DNA of 64,000 nt, taken from assembly GCA_016715075.1 (NCBI GenBank), contig JADKBK010000001.1, forward strand, positions 62,001 through 126,000, in the 5' to 3' direction. The notes below the pieces were generated by a model. The model had not been told where the DNA came from and did not search any database. It worked only from the letters and a program-made list of their open reading frames with translations. Source of the stretch: Bacteroidales bacterium (GTDB lineage Bacteria; Bacteroidota; Bacteroidia; Bacteroidales; VadinHA17). Positions 31,301-41,197 of this stretch are shown here, in pieces (the stretch's first letter is position 1; each line of letters starts with the position of its first letter). A program made the position numbers and the translations under genes.

Positions 31301-31727
31301 AGATATTCAACAAAGATCAATTGGGATCGTCTGTAATAAAAGAAGTGTATCAGTTCAGCACCTGCATGTTCATGAACAAAGGTGATGGAAGATTTGACAT
31401 ACAGCCATTGCCGGAAGAGGCTCAGTTGTCACCCGTATTTTCAATCCTTGTGGATGACTTCGACAGGGATGGTATTAAAGATATCCTGATTGCAGGCAAT
31501 ATGTTTGGTTTAAAGCCTGAATTTGGCAGGTATGATGCAAACTGGGGCGTTTATTATAAAGGACTTCAAAATAACAAATATCGCTACATTCCGCCAGCAG
31601 GCACAGGATTCTTTTACAGGGGGGAAGCCAGGACCTTATCTCAATTAAAACCGGGGCATTTAAGGATTTGATAATTCTTGCACGGAACAATGACTCTGTC
31701 ATGATATTTGAAAACATTGCTCAATAA
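28398..31727 (+). CDS. VCBS/FG-GAP repeat lipoprotein with ASPIC/UnbV domain, copy 2, three frameshifts
   Basis: Paralogue of the preceding protein with the same order of propeller, ASPIC/UnbV (PVRGFQSCVEPVLTFGLNS) and second propeller, about 1110 residues when restored. The lipobox is at LLESCRQ. Frames break near 30042 (one G missing in GGGG), 30732 (one G missing, IF(I)GGRSLPGQYGA) and 31648 (one A missing). The restored end is at 31727 (SVMIFENIAQ). All are single-base homopolymer deletions. The tandem pair suggests duplication, but the copies are already diverged. Confidence 0.85.
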
Positions 31728-31770
31728 TTTCATTGAATAAACCTTCACCTACGAATTAATACTTCTGAAA

Positions 31771-33059
31771 ATGACAAAAAATCAATTAGTTATCATGATT
31801 CTTCTGCTTTCGCAGTTTATGCCTTCATGCAAAGAATCGGGCCAGGATAAACATTATGCAGACAGAAACAGTTTGGGTTATGATATGCGTAATGACTTGG
31901 CGCCTAACAGGCTTACAATAGCAATGTGGGATTTTTCATGGATGTTCATGCATTATCCTGGTGGAGCATTTGAAGATTTTGATAAAGCTACAGACGAATT
32001 GCTGGAACGTGGATTTAACACAATCAGAATCGATGCTTTCCCCTTGATAATTGGTAAGCTGGACAGTCTGAACCAGATCGTTACAATCCCCGGAAATCCT
32101 TTGTTCAACTGGGGTCAGAGCGATAAGGACAGATTGCACTCCCGTTCAGAGCTTATATCATTCATGGAGGTCACAAATCAAAGAATATCAAAGTTATTTT
32201 ATCTACATGGGTAATGGCTGTATCGAATTCCCGATATACTTAAAGATTATACTGATCGAAAAGTATTCTGGAACGCATGGGAAAGAACTTTGGATATATT
32301 AAAGGAAAAGGACCTGCTGGGCCATGTTGTTTATGTCGATTTCGATCAGGAATTCCCGTTTTTCAGCCCTTTTCAGTATGAGATTAACAAGCTTGGACTT
32401 ATAAAGGAGAAAAATTCAACTTCTTCTTCGGGAGCAATGGAAGATGCAGGAAAAAGCAGATCAGGTTATAATGAGTTTGCATGGAACCCTGACCAAATGG
32501 AGTTCGTTCGCGATCTGATGAGCTCAACATTAAACCATTTTCAGGAAATATCCCGATTAAGATTTACCTTTCCCTGACAGCATTCTGGGAGGAGGTAAGA
32601 GCAATGAAGCTTAACCCGTTCGATGTCCTTGAATTGCATATATGGATGTCATCCAGTCCCCGGTTTGGTACCCGGTCTCAGTTCGATGCCACTGTAAAAG
32701 ACAGAGGCGACCATGATTACAGTGATTATATGAGCAGGATTGACCAGACAATGACGTCAGTTCGTCCGATGCTGCTTAAGGATATGCACAACAGGCTGAC
32801 ATTTGCAAAAGAATGGTCAGAAGAGATTGGAGCTCCTCTTACTACTACTGAATCCTGGGGCCCATGGTGGCACATGGATCATAAGGATTTAGACTGGAAA
32901 TGGCTTTACGACTGGTGCGAACAATGTATGGGTCTGGCTTCTGATTATGGTTTGTGGGGTGCTACTCCCTGGAATTACAGTCACCCCTATTGGGCAAACT
33001 GGAAAAATATTGAGTGGTACAAAAAGGTAAACTCAGGTTTTCTTAACGGGAAGGAATAA
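31771..33059 (+). CDS. Cellulase-like TIM-barrel lipoprotein, three frameshifts
   Basis: About 429 residues when restored, with lipobox FMPSCKES. The barrel-like sequence includes LTIAMWDFSWMFMHYPGGAF, RGFNTIRIDAF, VVYVDFDQEFP, ELHIWMSSSPRF, TTTESWGPWW and YGLWGATPWNYSHPYW. It resembles the 'cellulase-like' (PF12876-type) GH5-related group, though I cannot name a tested member. Breaks lie near 32175 (one A missing), 32226 (one extra A) and 32553 (one A missing). It lies 12 bases before the GH29 gene and so is in the same transcript. Confidence 0.75.
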
Positions 33060-33071
33060 AATAGCAGTATT

Positions 33072-34496
33072 ATGAAGAGGCATAGGAAGCTTATATTAAA
33101 TATTAAACAATTTAGCAGCATCTTACTTCTGTTTTTTTCTATAACCACAGCAGCCAATTGTCAGGAAGAAGTGCTCCGGCAAAAAGCTCATGATGCGCTC
33201 AGCCTTCTGAAGTCTGTAAAACCAATTGCTGTGGTTCGTAATAACAACCCTGATGCCCAGTGGTTTCCGGAAGCCGGCTTAGGATTATTTATGCATTGGG
33301 GTATTCATAGTGTAGCAGCATTGGAACCATCATGGGCAATGATGAAAAATTTACCCTGGGCACCCGATGATACAGCTTATTTCGACCGTAATTATTACAG
33401 TCTGCTCTGGCGGTTTCATCCTGAAAATTATGATCCGGATAGATGGATGAAAGCTGCAAAAGAAGCAGGTATGAGTTATGCCGTAATCACTGCCAAACAT
33501 CACGATGGCTATGCTTTATGGCCTGGCGAATACACTAATCTGGGTACTAAAAAATACATGGACGGCCGCGATTTGCTTAAGCCTTATGTTGAAGCCTGCA
33601 GGAAGTATGGCCTTCAAGTGGGCTTTTATTTTTCACCGAGAGATTGGAGCTATCCCGGTTTTCCTGTAAGCATGGATTTTAATAACTATGGAAATGGTAA
33701 ACGCATAAACCAGAGAACTCCTGAACAGAACCAGCACGATTACGACAAATTCTTCGAATATACTGCAGGGCAGCTCAGCGAATTGCTTACCCGATATGGC
33801 AAAATTGATTTGCTCTGGTTCGATGCAGTTGAATGGCCTGATGTGAAAGAGATGCATACTGAACAAATTTATGCTTGGATACGCACACTTCAGCCCGGAA
33901 TTGTGATAAACGACAGGTGGGATTACGGGGGTGGCAAAGCGGAAATAGGCGATTATATTACCCCTGAAACTTTCATACCTGAAAAAGCCCCTGACACATG
34001 GTGGGAAAGCTGTTTGCAATGGGGATCCAGCTGGGGCTATTCACCCAACCCCAGATCAATAAAAACTGACTTCTGGGTAATGGAAAATCTTGTCAAGGCA
34101 AGGGCGATGGGCGGAAATATTCTTTTAAATATTGGTCCGGCACCAGACGGGACGATGCAGCCTGAGTTCTACGAACGCACAGCCGAACTTGCAAAATGGA
34201 TGACTCATAGCAAGAAATCGCTTATAGGAGCAGACCCTCTTAAATCATGGAAAGAAATCAGCAACGTCCCTGTCACCAGAAAAGATAACGATTGGTACCT
34301 GCATATTCTTCCGGGCAAACAGGAAGAAATATGGTTGAAAACAGATGTCAGGCCTTTGAAAGTTAAGCTGCTCCAAACCAATGAAAACATTAGATTTAAA
34401 AAGAAGGGAAATACTTTATTTTTCGATTTGCCGGAAAAATCGAACGGACTTAATGATGTAATTGTGGTTACCTGGAAAGATGTTCCAAAAGTTTGA
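33072..34496 (+). CDS. GH29 alpha-L-fucosidase (secreted), second copy
   Basis: Intact 474-residue enzyme with a signal peptide ending near AANCQ. GLGLFMHWGIHS, AKHHDGYALWP and the nucleophile in KIDLLWFDAVEW (Asp about residue 251) are family hallmarks. MGGNILLNIGPAPDGTM is the conserved segment before the C-terminal domain. The long insertion before the barrel core (WAMMKNLPWAPDDTAYFD) differs from the GH29 at 1572, suggesting a different specificity. It lies between the cellulase-like gene and the Tat-type GH5-like gene, with gaps under 20 bases. Confidence 0.93.
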   Translation: MKRHRKLILNIKQFSSILLLFFSITTAANCQEEVLRQKAHDALSLLKSVKPIAVVRNNNPDAQWFPEAGLGLFMHWGIHSVAALEPSWAMMKNLPWAPDDTAYFDRNYYSLLWRFHPENYDPDRWMKAAKEAGMSYAVITAKHHDGYALWPGEYTNLGTKKYMDGRDLLKPYVEACRKYGLQVGFYFSPRDWSYPGFPVSMDFNNYGNGKRINQRTPEQNQHDYDKFFEYTAGQLSELLTRYGKIDLLWFDAVEWPDVKEMHTEQIYAWIRTLQPGIVINDRWDYGGGKAEIGDYITPETFIPEKAPDTWWESCLQWGSSWGYSPNPRSIKTDFWVMENLVKARAMGGNILLNIGPAPDGTMQPEFYERTAELAKWMTHSKKSLIGADPLKSWKEISNVPVTRKDNDWYLHILPGKQEEIWLKTDVRPLKVKLLQTNENIRFKKKGNTLFFDLPEKSNGLNDVIVVTWKDVPKV

Positions 34497-34513
34497 AAGA
34501 GATAATTCACATT

Positions 34514-35571
34514 ATGAATAATGAACATTCATTTACCGCCATTACACGCCGCAATGCTGTGAAAATGGGAGCCGGAGCTATTGCCGGTGCAGTATTTGCA
34601 GGTACGGGAGCTTATGCATTCCCCCCTCAGCCGGAGTCATCTGATATGCAACCATGGGTGAATCCTTACAGAGATATCAGGGGTTTTAATTATCAACCCA
34701 GTTATGAGGCAACAGGTTACAGTATCTGGCGTCAGTTCCGTCCGGAAAAGTTCGAAGCTGAACTCTGTCTCGGGAAAAAGTACTTTCCTAAATTCAATAC
34801 CGTCCGTTACTGGTTATCGTTCGATGCCTTTGCAGTAGATCCTCAGGTTTTTCAGAAAATTTTGAGACAGCTTTAACAATTGCTGACAGTCTTGGGCTAA
34901 AAGTCATACCTGCCCTTTTTAATAATTGGAACAGCATTCCCGGATTCGGCGGTATTTCAGAGGAGATGCTGCGTTACTGGTTCTTTGACTATGGTAAGAA
35001 AGGTGAAGCAACAAGCTATGTGTTCCGGCCCTATCTTGAGAAAGTTGTGGGTGATCATTCCAATGACAAGCGTATTCTTTTGTGGGATCTGTGCAATGAG
35101 CCACATAATAGCGGAAACTGGCAGCTTACTCAGGAGTGGCTTACTCATTGCTATAAAGTGTGCAAGCTAATGGGCGCCACACAGCCTGTAAGCGTGAGTG
35201 TTCAGGGAAGCCCTGAACAGCTTGGTGCAGTTGAGGCTATAAGCGACTTGTTTCTTATACATCCTTATTTTGCTAAACAGGAGATGTTGAAAGAGACAGT
35301 GAGGTTTGCAAAACAACATAAGAAGGGAGTCCTGGCTACAGAATGCTGCTGGGGATCGCTTGATGATGATGAACGGGTGAAAATTATTATTTCCGATTGT
35401 GGGATACTTTCCGGGGTTGGCATAGGTTTTATGCCACATGCCCTTCATGAGAGCCTCGTTGGTGATTTGCATCGTGCCCGTTATGGTGTACTCAGTTCGG
35501 CTAGTTCCATGCATTTCATTGAAATGGAGGGCTCTCTGCGTCGGGGGCATGAGGTGTTTAATGATTTCTGA
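34514..35571 (+). CDS. Tat-exported GH5-like glycosidase, one frameshift
   Basis: About 352 residues. The start at 34514 is chosen because it leads directly to a twin-arginine motif (ITRRNAVKMG) and hydrophobic stretch ending GAYAF; 34493 is an alternative. The barrel contains WDLCNEPHN (acid/base Glu of the NEP motif) and VLATECCWGS (candidate nucleophile Glu), as in GH5-type clan A enzymes. One A is missing near 34860 (FQKNFETALTIAD), which splits the frame. Tat export is uncommon for simple glycosidases. Substrate unknown. Confidence 0.78.
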
Positions 35572-35641
35572 TCGATACAAAATATCTTTCGGCAGGGAAG
35601 CTAATATTTGTTTTTCAAAACTTCACAGAGATTATTAAGAT

Positions 35642-37558
35642 ATGGCACTTCAGATAATTCATGGATATAATGGTAAAATTCTCTTTATAGACCTGAATAA
35701 GCAAACATTCAGATTTGAAGAAAGAGATGCGGATTTCTGGCGTAAATATGTTGGCGGAGGACTGACGTCCGCTTTCCTTTTATGCGAACAAACAGAACCC
35801 GGAATAGATCCTTTAAGTAAAGACAACCTTCTGATATTTTCTTCGAGTGTAGTTGCAGGCCAGCCGGCACCAGGACTTGCCAGGTTTACCACCGCAGCAA
35901 AGAGCCCTCTTACAGGCGGTATAGGAGAGACACGGACTGAAGGACCATTTGGCGCTGCAATTAAAGGTAGCGGCGCCGACATTATAGTCCTGAAAGGCAG
36001 AGCACAATCACCCGTTTCTGTATTAATAGACAAAGGAACAGTAAGCATTATAGAATCAGCTGGTTGGTGGGGTATGCAGGTTGGCCAAACAGCGGATTCA
36101 ATTGAAAATAAATTTGGCAGCAATGTCCATCATGCTGTTATTGGTCCGGCCGGGGAAAATCTGGTAAGGTTCGCATCAATTGTAACTGATCGCACCTTCC
36201 AGGCCTCCAGGATGGGAATGGGTGCTGTGATGGGATCCAAAAATTTAAAGGCACTGATCATTAAGGAGAATAGTATCCCTTCCGTTTTTAATGAAAAAGT
36301 CCTGAATAGCATTGCTGAAGATTTTTCAAGGAGGCTTATATCTAATAATTTAAGCAAGTGGCAACTGGAAGCTCCTGGTTTCAGTTGCTGGCTTTACCTT
36401 CACGGACTCGATGCAGCCTTGTGCACAAACAATTACAGTAAAAGTTCATTCGAAAATATTGACAGCTTTAAAGAAGAAAATTTCTTGTCTCACAGGATAA
36501 ATGATCTGTTATGCCCCGGTTGTCCGAATAATTGCATTAAAAGAATCCATCCGAATGGTTCCGATGATCTTGATCCGCGTGCCAGTGGAATACATCAGGA
36601 AATTACCGGAACAATGGGGCCGAACATCGGGATCAATGATCTTGATATGATATTCCGGTATAACAACCTATGCAATCAATACGGGCTCGATCCTACATCG
36701 CTTGGTTTCACAATATCTTTTGCGATGGAATTATTCGAAAAGGGGATTCTTACAGGAGAAGACGGAGATGCATTAAAATTCGGCGATGGCAACGGAATAT
36801 TGAAGATGATCCAAAACATAGCATTACGTATGGGTTTGGGCAGTATCCTCGCTGAGGGAACAAAGAGAGCATCAGAGATTATTGGGAAAGGTTCTATCCG
36901 ATACGCAATGCAGGTTAAAGGTCTGGAAATGGTACCTTTTGAACCAAGAAGTCAGACTAATCTGGCTATGGGTTATTCTGTCGCTCCAACAGGTCCGCGT
37001 TACGACATCTGCGAGCATGACTGGGATTTCGATACAAAAGTAGGATGGGCACATTCACTGACTCTCTGCAGGACACTCGGAATACTAGAAAGAATCCCAA
37101 TGAATTACATAGGCCCCGAAAAAGTAAAGATGTTCAAACAGTTACTTACAATCTGGTCAGCAGCCGACGCCCTGGATATGTGCATTTTTGCCATTGCACC
37201 CACAAGGTTATTGTCTTTGCCTCAAATGGCTCAAATGCTGCATGCTGTTACAGGCTGGGAAACCAGTGATCACGAGATAATGCGCATAGGTGAACGCCGT
37301 CTCCATCTTATGAGATGGTATAACCAGAGGGAGGGAATAACAAGTGCCGACGATATATTACCTGAAAGATTTTATTCTGAGCCAATCGGTGATGGTCCGC
37401 GAATAGGGGATGTAATTGATAAGGAGAATTTCAAAAACGCGATAAAAATGTTTTACGAAATGATTGGCTGGGATGAAAATGCTATTCCTCGCCCGGCAAC
37501 TCTATATGATCATGGATTGGAGTGGTTGATTGATGATTCGGTTGATATTAAAAATTAA
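35642..37558 (+). CDS. Aldehyde:ferredoxin oxidoreductase (tungstopterin, Fe-S)
   Basis: Intact 638-residue cytosolic enzyme with no signal peptide. The N-terminal domain (GKILFIDLNKQTF, YVGGGL) and the glycine-rich RMGMGAVMGSKNLKAL segment belong to the AOR family. CPGCPNNC (Cys 291, 294, 298) and a later Cys 514 in LDMCIFA match the CxxCxxxC...C ligands of the [4Fe-4S] cluster. The family oxidises aldehydes to acids with ferredoxin as acceptor and needs tungsten-bispterin. Its gene lies 9 bases before a secreted PUL enzyme gene, so it is part of the sugar operon. A substrate such as lactaldehyde from fucose or rhamnose, or an aldose, is inferred. Confidence 0.93.
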   Translation: MALQIIHGYNGKILFIDLNKQTFRFEERDADFWRKYVGGGLTSAFLLCEQTEPGIDPLSKDNLLIFSSSVVAGQPAPGLARFTTAAKSPLTGGIGETRTEGPFGAAIKGSGADIIVLKGRAQSPVSVLIDKGTVSIIESAGWWGMQVGQTADSIENKFGSNVHHAVIGPAGENLVRFASIVTDRTFQASRMGMGAVMGSKNLKALIIKENSIPSVFNEKVLNSIAEDFSRRLISNNLSKWQLEAPGFSCWLYLHGLDAALCTNNYSKSSFENIDSFKEENFLSHRINDLLCPGCPNNCIKRIHPNGSDDLDPRASGIHQEITGTMGPNIGINDLDMIFRYNNLCNQYGLDPTSLGFTISFAMELFEKGILTGEDGDALKFGDGNGILKMIQNIALRMGLGSILAEGTKRASEIIGKGSIRYAMQVKGLEMVPFEPRSQTNLAMGYSVAPTGPRYDICEHDWDFDTKVGWAHSLTLCRTLGILERIPMNYIGPEKVKMFKQLLTIWSAADALDMCIFAIAPTRLLSLPQMAQMLHAVTGWETSDHEIMRIGERRLHLMRWYNQREGITSADDILPERFYSEPIGDGPRIGDVIDKENFKNAIKMFYEMIGWDENAIPRPATLYDHGLEWLIDDSVDIKN

Positions 37559-37567
37559 AATTATTGC

Positions 37568-39919
37568 ATGATGAACAGATCCATAATAATTCCTGCCGCT
37601 TTTTTTCTTGTGCTTTCCTTACATGCACAGAACAACAGTTGGCTAATAAATACAACAGATGGAAAAACAGACCCCTCAACAGCAGTTGCCAATGACTTTA
37701 TAAAGAATTTGCGAGGAAATATGCAATTGGTTTTATGCAGGTATGATGGCAATAGACTATTGGAGAAGAATATCTTTTCAGACAATATGCTTAAAATGCC
37801 GTCATCCAGATGGAAGAGCAATATTTCGATAGTCACTGATCCTGAAGATAAAGATGCTATTGAATTTTCTGTCTCCTTTAAAATTACTAAAGGCAGTGAA
37901 AAAAGTGCAGGGGTAGCTGTTGCATTCGACTTTGATGACTGGTCATTGCATAATTATGTATTTGCCCCGGCCGTTCTGTATGGCGGCAACAGGTTTAAGA
38001 TTGAGCAGGTTGGTTATCCTCCCTATATTTACAATGCGGATAACCATCCTCTGGATATGCCCGTAACTACAACAAATATCCTGCACCTGAATAAGGATGG
38101 CAGTTCCGCCAAAGTGGAGATGCTTACAGGCAATTGTGCAACTCCAATGATGGCATATTATAATCCTGATAATCAGAGGGCATTCATTTTAATCACTGAT
38201 CAGGATACCCGATTTGGTAACTCAGGGATGTTTGTTGAGGAGAACATATCAATTAATCAGGCAGCATTTGTTGTTTCTGCCCCCGGGGTCAGAGAACAGA
38301 GGTATGCCATGTGCGGCAGGGAAGAGAGCGACGATGTATCAGCTGATTGGACAGAGGGTGATGAAGTAAGCCTTAGATTCCGTATTTATAATACTGCTGT
38401 TAAAGATATCCCGGGGTTTTTTGAAAAGATATTTGATGTTCGCAAATCGTTGAGCGGAGAAAATGAATACAGGAATATTACCCCTTACAGCGCTGTTGCC
38501 GGTATGATCTTAAAGCTCCATGACGGAGGCAAGTGGTATGAAGATGACAAATATGCTTATACCTGTGAAGATCCGACGTCGGAGTCATGCTTCAGTCATC
38601 TGCAGCTGGGTTGGGGCGGCTCTCCATTTTTTACCCTGCCAATGGTGATAATGCCGAACCCCGAACGAGTCCGTAAAGCCGCAAAGACCTTTGATCAGAT
38701 AGTGTCTCTTCAGGCTCCTACCGGTTTATTCTATGGTATATTTATGAAAGGACAGATTTTTGGTGATAATTTTAAGCAAAATGCTGACCGGCCCTTTATC
38801 GCTATGACACGCCGGACTGCAGATATACTCTATGTAGGTATTCAGCAGATCGAAATCTTACAAAAACAGGGTTATGGAAGTGTTGTGAAATCGTCATGGG
38901 ATTCCTCTCTTCGAAAAGCTGCCGATGCCCTGGTGAATGTCTGGAACAGATACGGCCAGTTCGGACAGACCATAAATGTTGAAACTGGTGAAATGGAAGT
39001 TAATGGTTCAACTGCAGGTGTGGCAGGTGTAGGTGCGTTAGGCCTGGCTTCAGAATACTTTAAGGATCCGCATTATCTTGAGGTGGCAAAAAAAGCATGC
39101 AGGTATTATTATGAAAGAGATTTTAAAAAGGGGTATGCCGGGGGCGGAGCTGCTGAGATCATCCAGAGTCCCGATAGTGAGACTCCCTGGGATATGGCAG
39201 AATCTGCAATGGGCTTATTTGAGATGACAGGTGAGAAAGAATGGCTGGAGATAGCTAAAAATGCCGTTTATACGTTATCTACGTGGACTGTTTCCTACGA
39301 TTACAGGTTCCCAGCGGATTGCGATATGGGCAGAAGTAATTGCAATGCTACGGGTTCAATTTTTGCAAGTTCCCAGAATAATCACAGTGCTCCCGGCTTG
39401 TATATCCTCTCGGGTGATTTTATGTTAAAACTTTACCGGGCCACAGGTGATCATCGTTTTTCTGAATTCTATAAGGATCTGGCTCATAATACAATCCAAT
39501 ATGTAAATACCTCTACTAATCCTACTATCAGAAAAAGGAGCTGAAGGTGCCACCTCTGAGCGGGTGAATCTAAGTGATTGGGAGAGCTGGGGCGAAGTAG
39601 GTAATACATGGCCAGGTTCTTCAGTCAGATCCTGGGAGACACTGGAATTACTTACTTCACTTCAAAATCCGGGTATATATCTTAGAAACGATACCGGTGA
39701 AATGATTGTTCTGGATCATGTTAATGCTTCAGTAACCAAACGGGACAAAAACAGCGTAACAATCAGGGTTAACAATCCAACACCTTATGATGCATTGGTT
39801 TCTGTTATGTCAGAAAATGCAGCTCAGGCAAAAGAACCCCTAGGAAGGTATGCTATCTTAAGTGGAAGAAAATTGAAGTAAAAGCTGGTCAGACTGCAGA
39901 CTATTTAATTAAAAATTAG
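37568..39919 (+). CDS. Uncharacterised secreted family, copy 2, two frameshifts
   Basis: About 783 residues when restored, with a signal peptide ending LHAQN. It is collinear with the protein at 15476. Shared blocks include EKSAGVAVAFDFDDW, VLYGGNRF, GYPPYIYN, APGVREQRYAMCGR, RYGQFGQTINV, VNGSTAGV, AGGGAAEIIQSPDSETPWDM, FASSQNNHSAPG and NPGIYL. Frames break near 39535 (extra A in an A run) and 39850 (one base missing). Restored, the protein ends at 39919 with VKAGQTADYLIKN, which shows the native C-terminus of the family. It is coupled to the tungsten enzyme upstream and a URO-D-family gene downstream. Confidence 0.75.
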
Positions 39920-39956
39920 CAATAGGAGATCTCAGGTGATATGGAAATAATATTAT

Positions 39957-41195
39957 ATGGAACAAACAGTATTGGGACAAAGCACTTCTAAAAACAGAGT
40001 ACAGGACCTGGTTTTTTCTGCAGATGAAAAGCAGATACTGCGTAAGCTTGCAGGAGAAGTTGGTGAATTGGCTGCCCGTCCCATTGAAGCAGAAAAGAGG
40101 ATTCTGTGGCGAAGGCACAATGATTTGGAATCTGTCAGACCACTTGTATTTTGTGATCCGGAGAATGGCTGGAATGAAATAATTCCTGAAAAAACCCTGA
40201 TGTGTCATAATGAGCTTGCACGATACTGGGGAAATGACATTGCGCAAAGAGATCTTCTGGGCAACAAAAATGGGTGACGACCGCGTAGGGGGATGCATCA
40301 TATTCAGGGAGGGGGCGAACATTTCGGAGCATATACATGGAAGGCCCCTTTGCAGGATTATGCTTCTGACCTGCCAAAGATGAAATTCCCTGAAATTACT
40401 GTCGATTATAAAACCACTGAAGATGTAAAGAACCTGGCTGAAAGCATCTTTGGCGATTTGCTGACAGTCAGGGTAAAAGGTATGTGGTGGTGGACGCTTG
40501 GATTAACCTGGCCATTGATCAACCTTCGCGGCCTTGAAACCTATATGCTCGATTTTTTTCTTTTTCCTGATGAACTCCACCGTTTAATGGAAATCCTCAG
40601 GGATGGACATCTGGCAAAACTTGATTTCCTGGAGGTCAATAACCTGTTGCCTGATAATACAGATATGTATGTCGGATCAGGAGGATTTGGATATACTACA
40701 CGACTGCCTCAGAAAGATTTTGCCGGTAGAACAAGGTTAAAGGATATGTGGGGCTTTTGTGAAAGCCAGGAAACTGTTAGCGTTGATCCGGAGTTATTTG
40801 CAGAATTTGTATTACCGTATCAAATGCCGATTCTTGAAAGGTTTGGACTTAATTGTTACGGTTGCTGTGAAGGTCTGGATGCGCGCTGGGATTATATCAG
40901 ACGTATTCCCAACCTGCGAAGGGTGTCAGTCTCTCCATGGGCCAATGAAGCTAGGATGGCCGAACAATTAGGACCCCATTACATATGGTCGAGAAAGCTG
41001 AACCCAGCCAAGCTGGCCATGGCTGATATGGATCCAGGATCAGTAAGGGCTGAATTGAGAGCTGCTATGGAAGTGGCTAAAGCAAACAAGTGTGTGATCG
41101 AGCTATTAATGAAAGACAATAATACCTTGGGGAAGAATCCACAAAATGTTATTGACTGGTGCCGGATAGCAAAAGAGGAAATTGAAAAAATCTGA
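39957..41195 (+). CDS. Uroporphyrinogen decarboxylase (URO-D)-superfamily protein, two frameshifts
   Basis: About 412 residues, cytosolic, with no signal peptide. KEIFWATKMGDDRV, MWWWTLGLTWPLINLRGLE, FCESQETVSVDPELFAEFVLPYQMPILERFG and ISVSPWANEARMAEQLG-type blocks resemble URO-D/methyltransferase-fold proteins often seen near glycan genes. It is not expected to be HemE. An extra G near 40230 and a missing G near 40290 shift and restore the frame. The NCYGCCEGLD segment could bind metal. It ends two bases before the sugar symporter gene, indicating tight coupling. Function unknown; methyl transfer on methylated sugars is one guess. Confidence 0.75.
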
Positions 41196-41197
41196 AT

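Noticed and set aside
37311..37336. Fifth copy of the ECF promoter element (TATGAGA then GGTATAA inside the AOR gene)
   Set aside because: The spacer is only 2 bases instead of 16 and it lies inside a coding region.
39957..41195. hemE (heme biosynthesis)
   Set aside because: The sequence has URO-D-like fold blocks but lies in a sugar operon, and the conserved HemE N-terminal signature was not seen.
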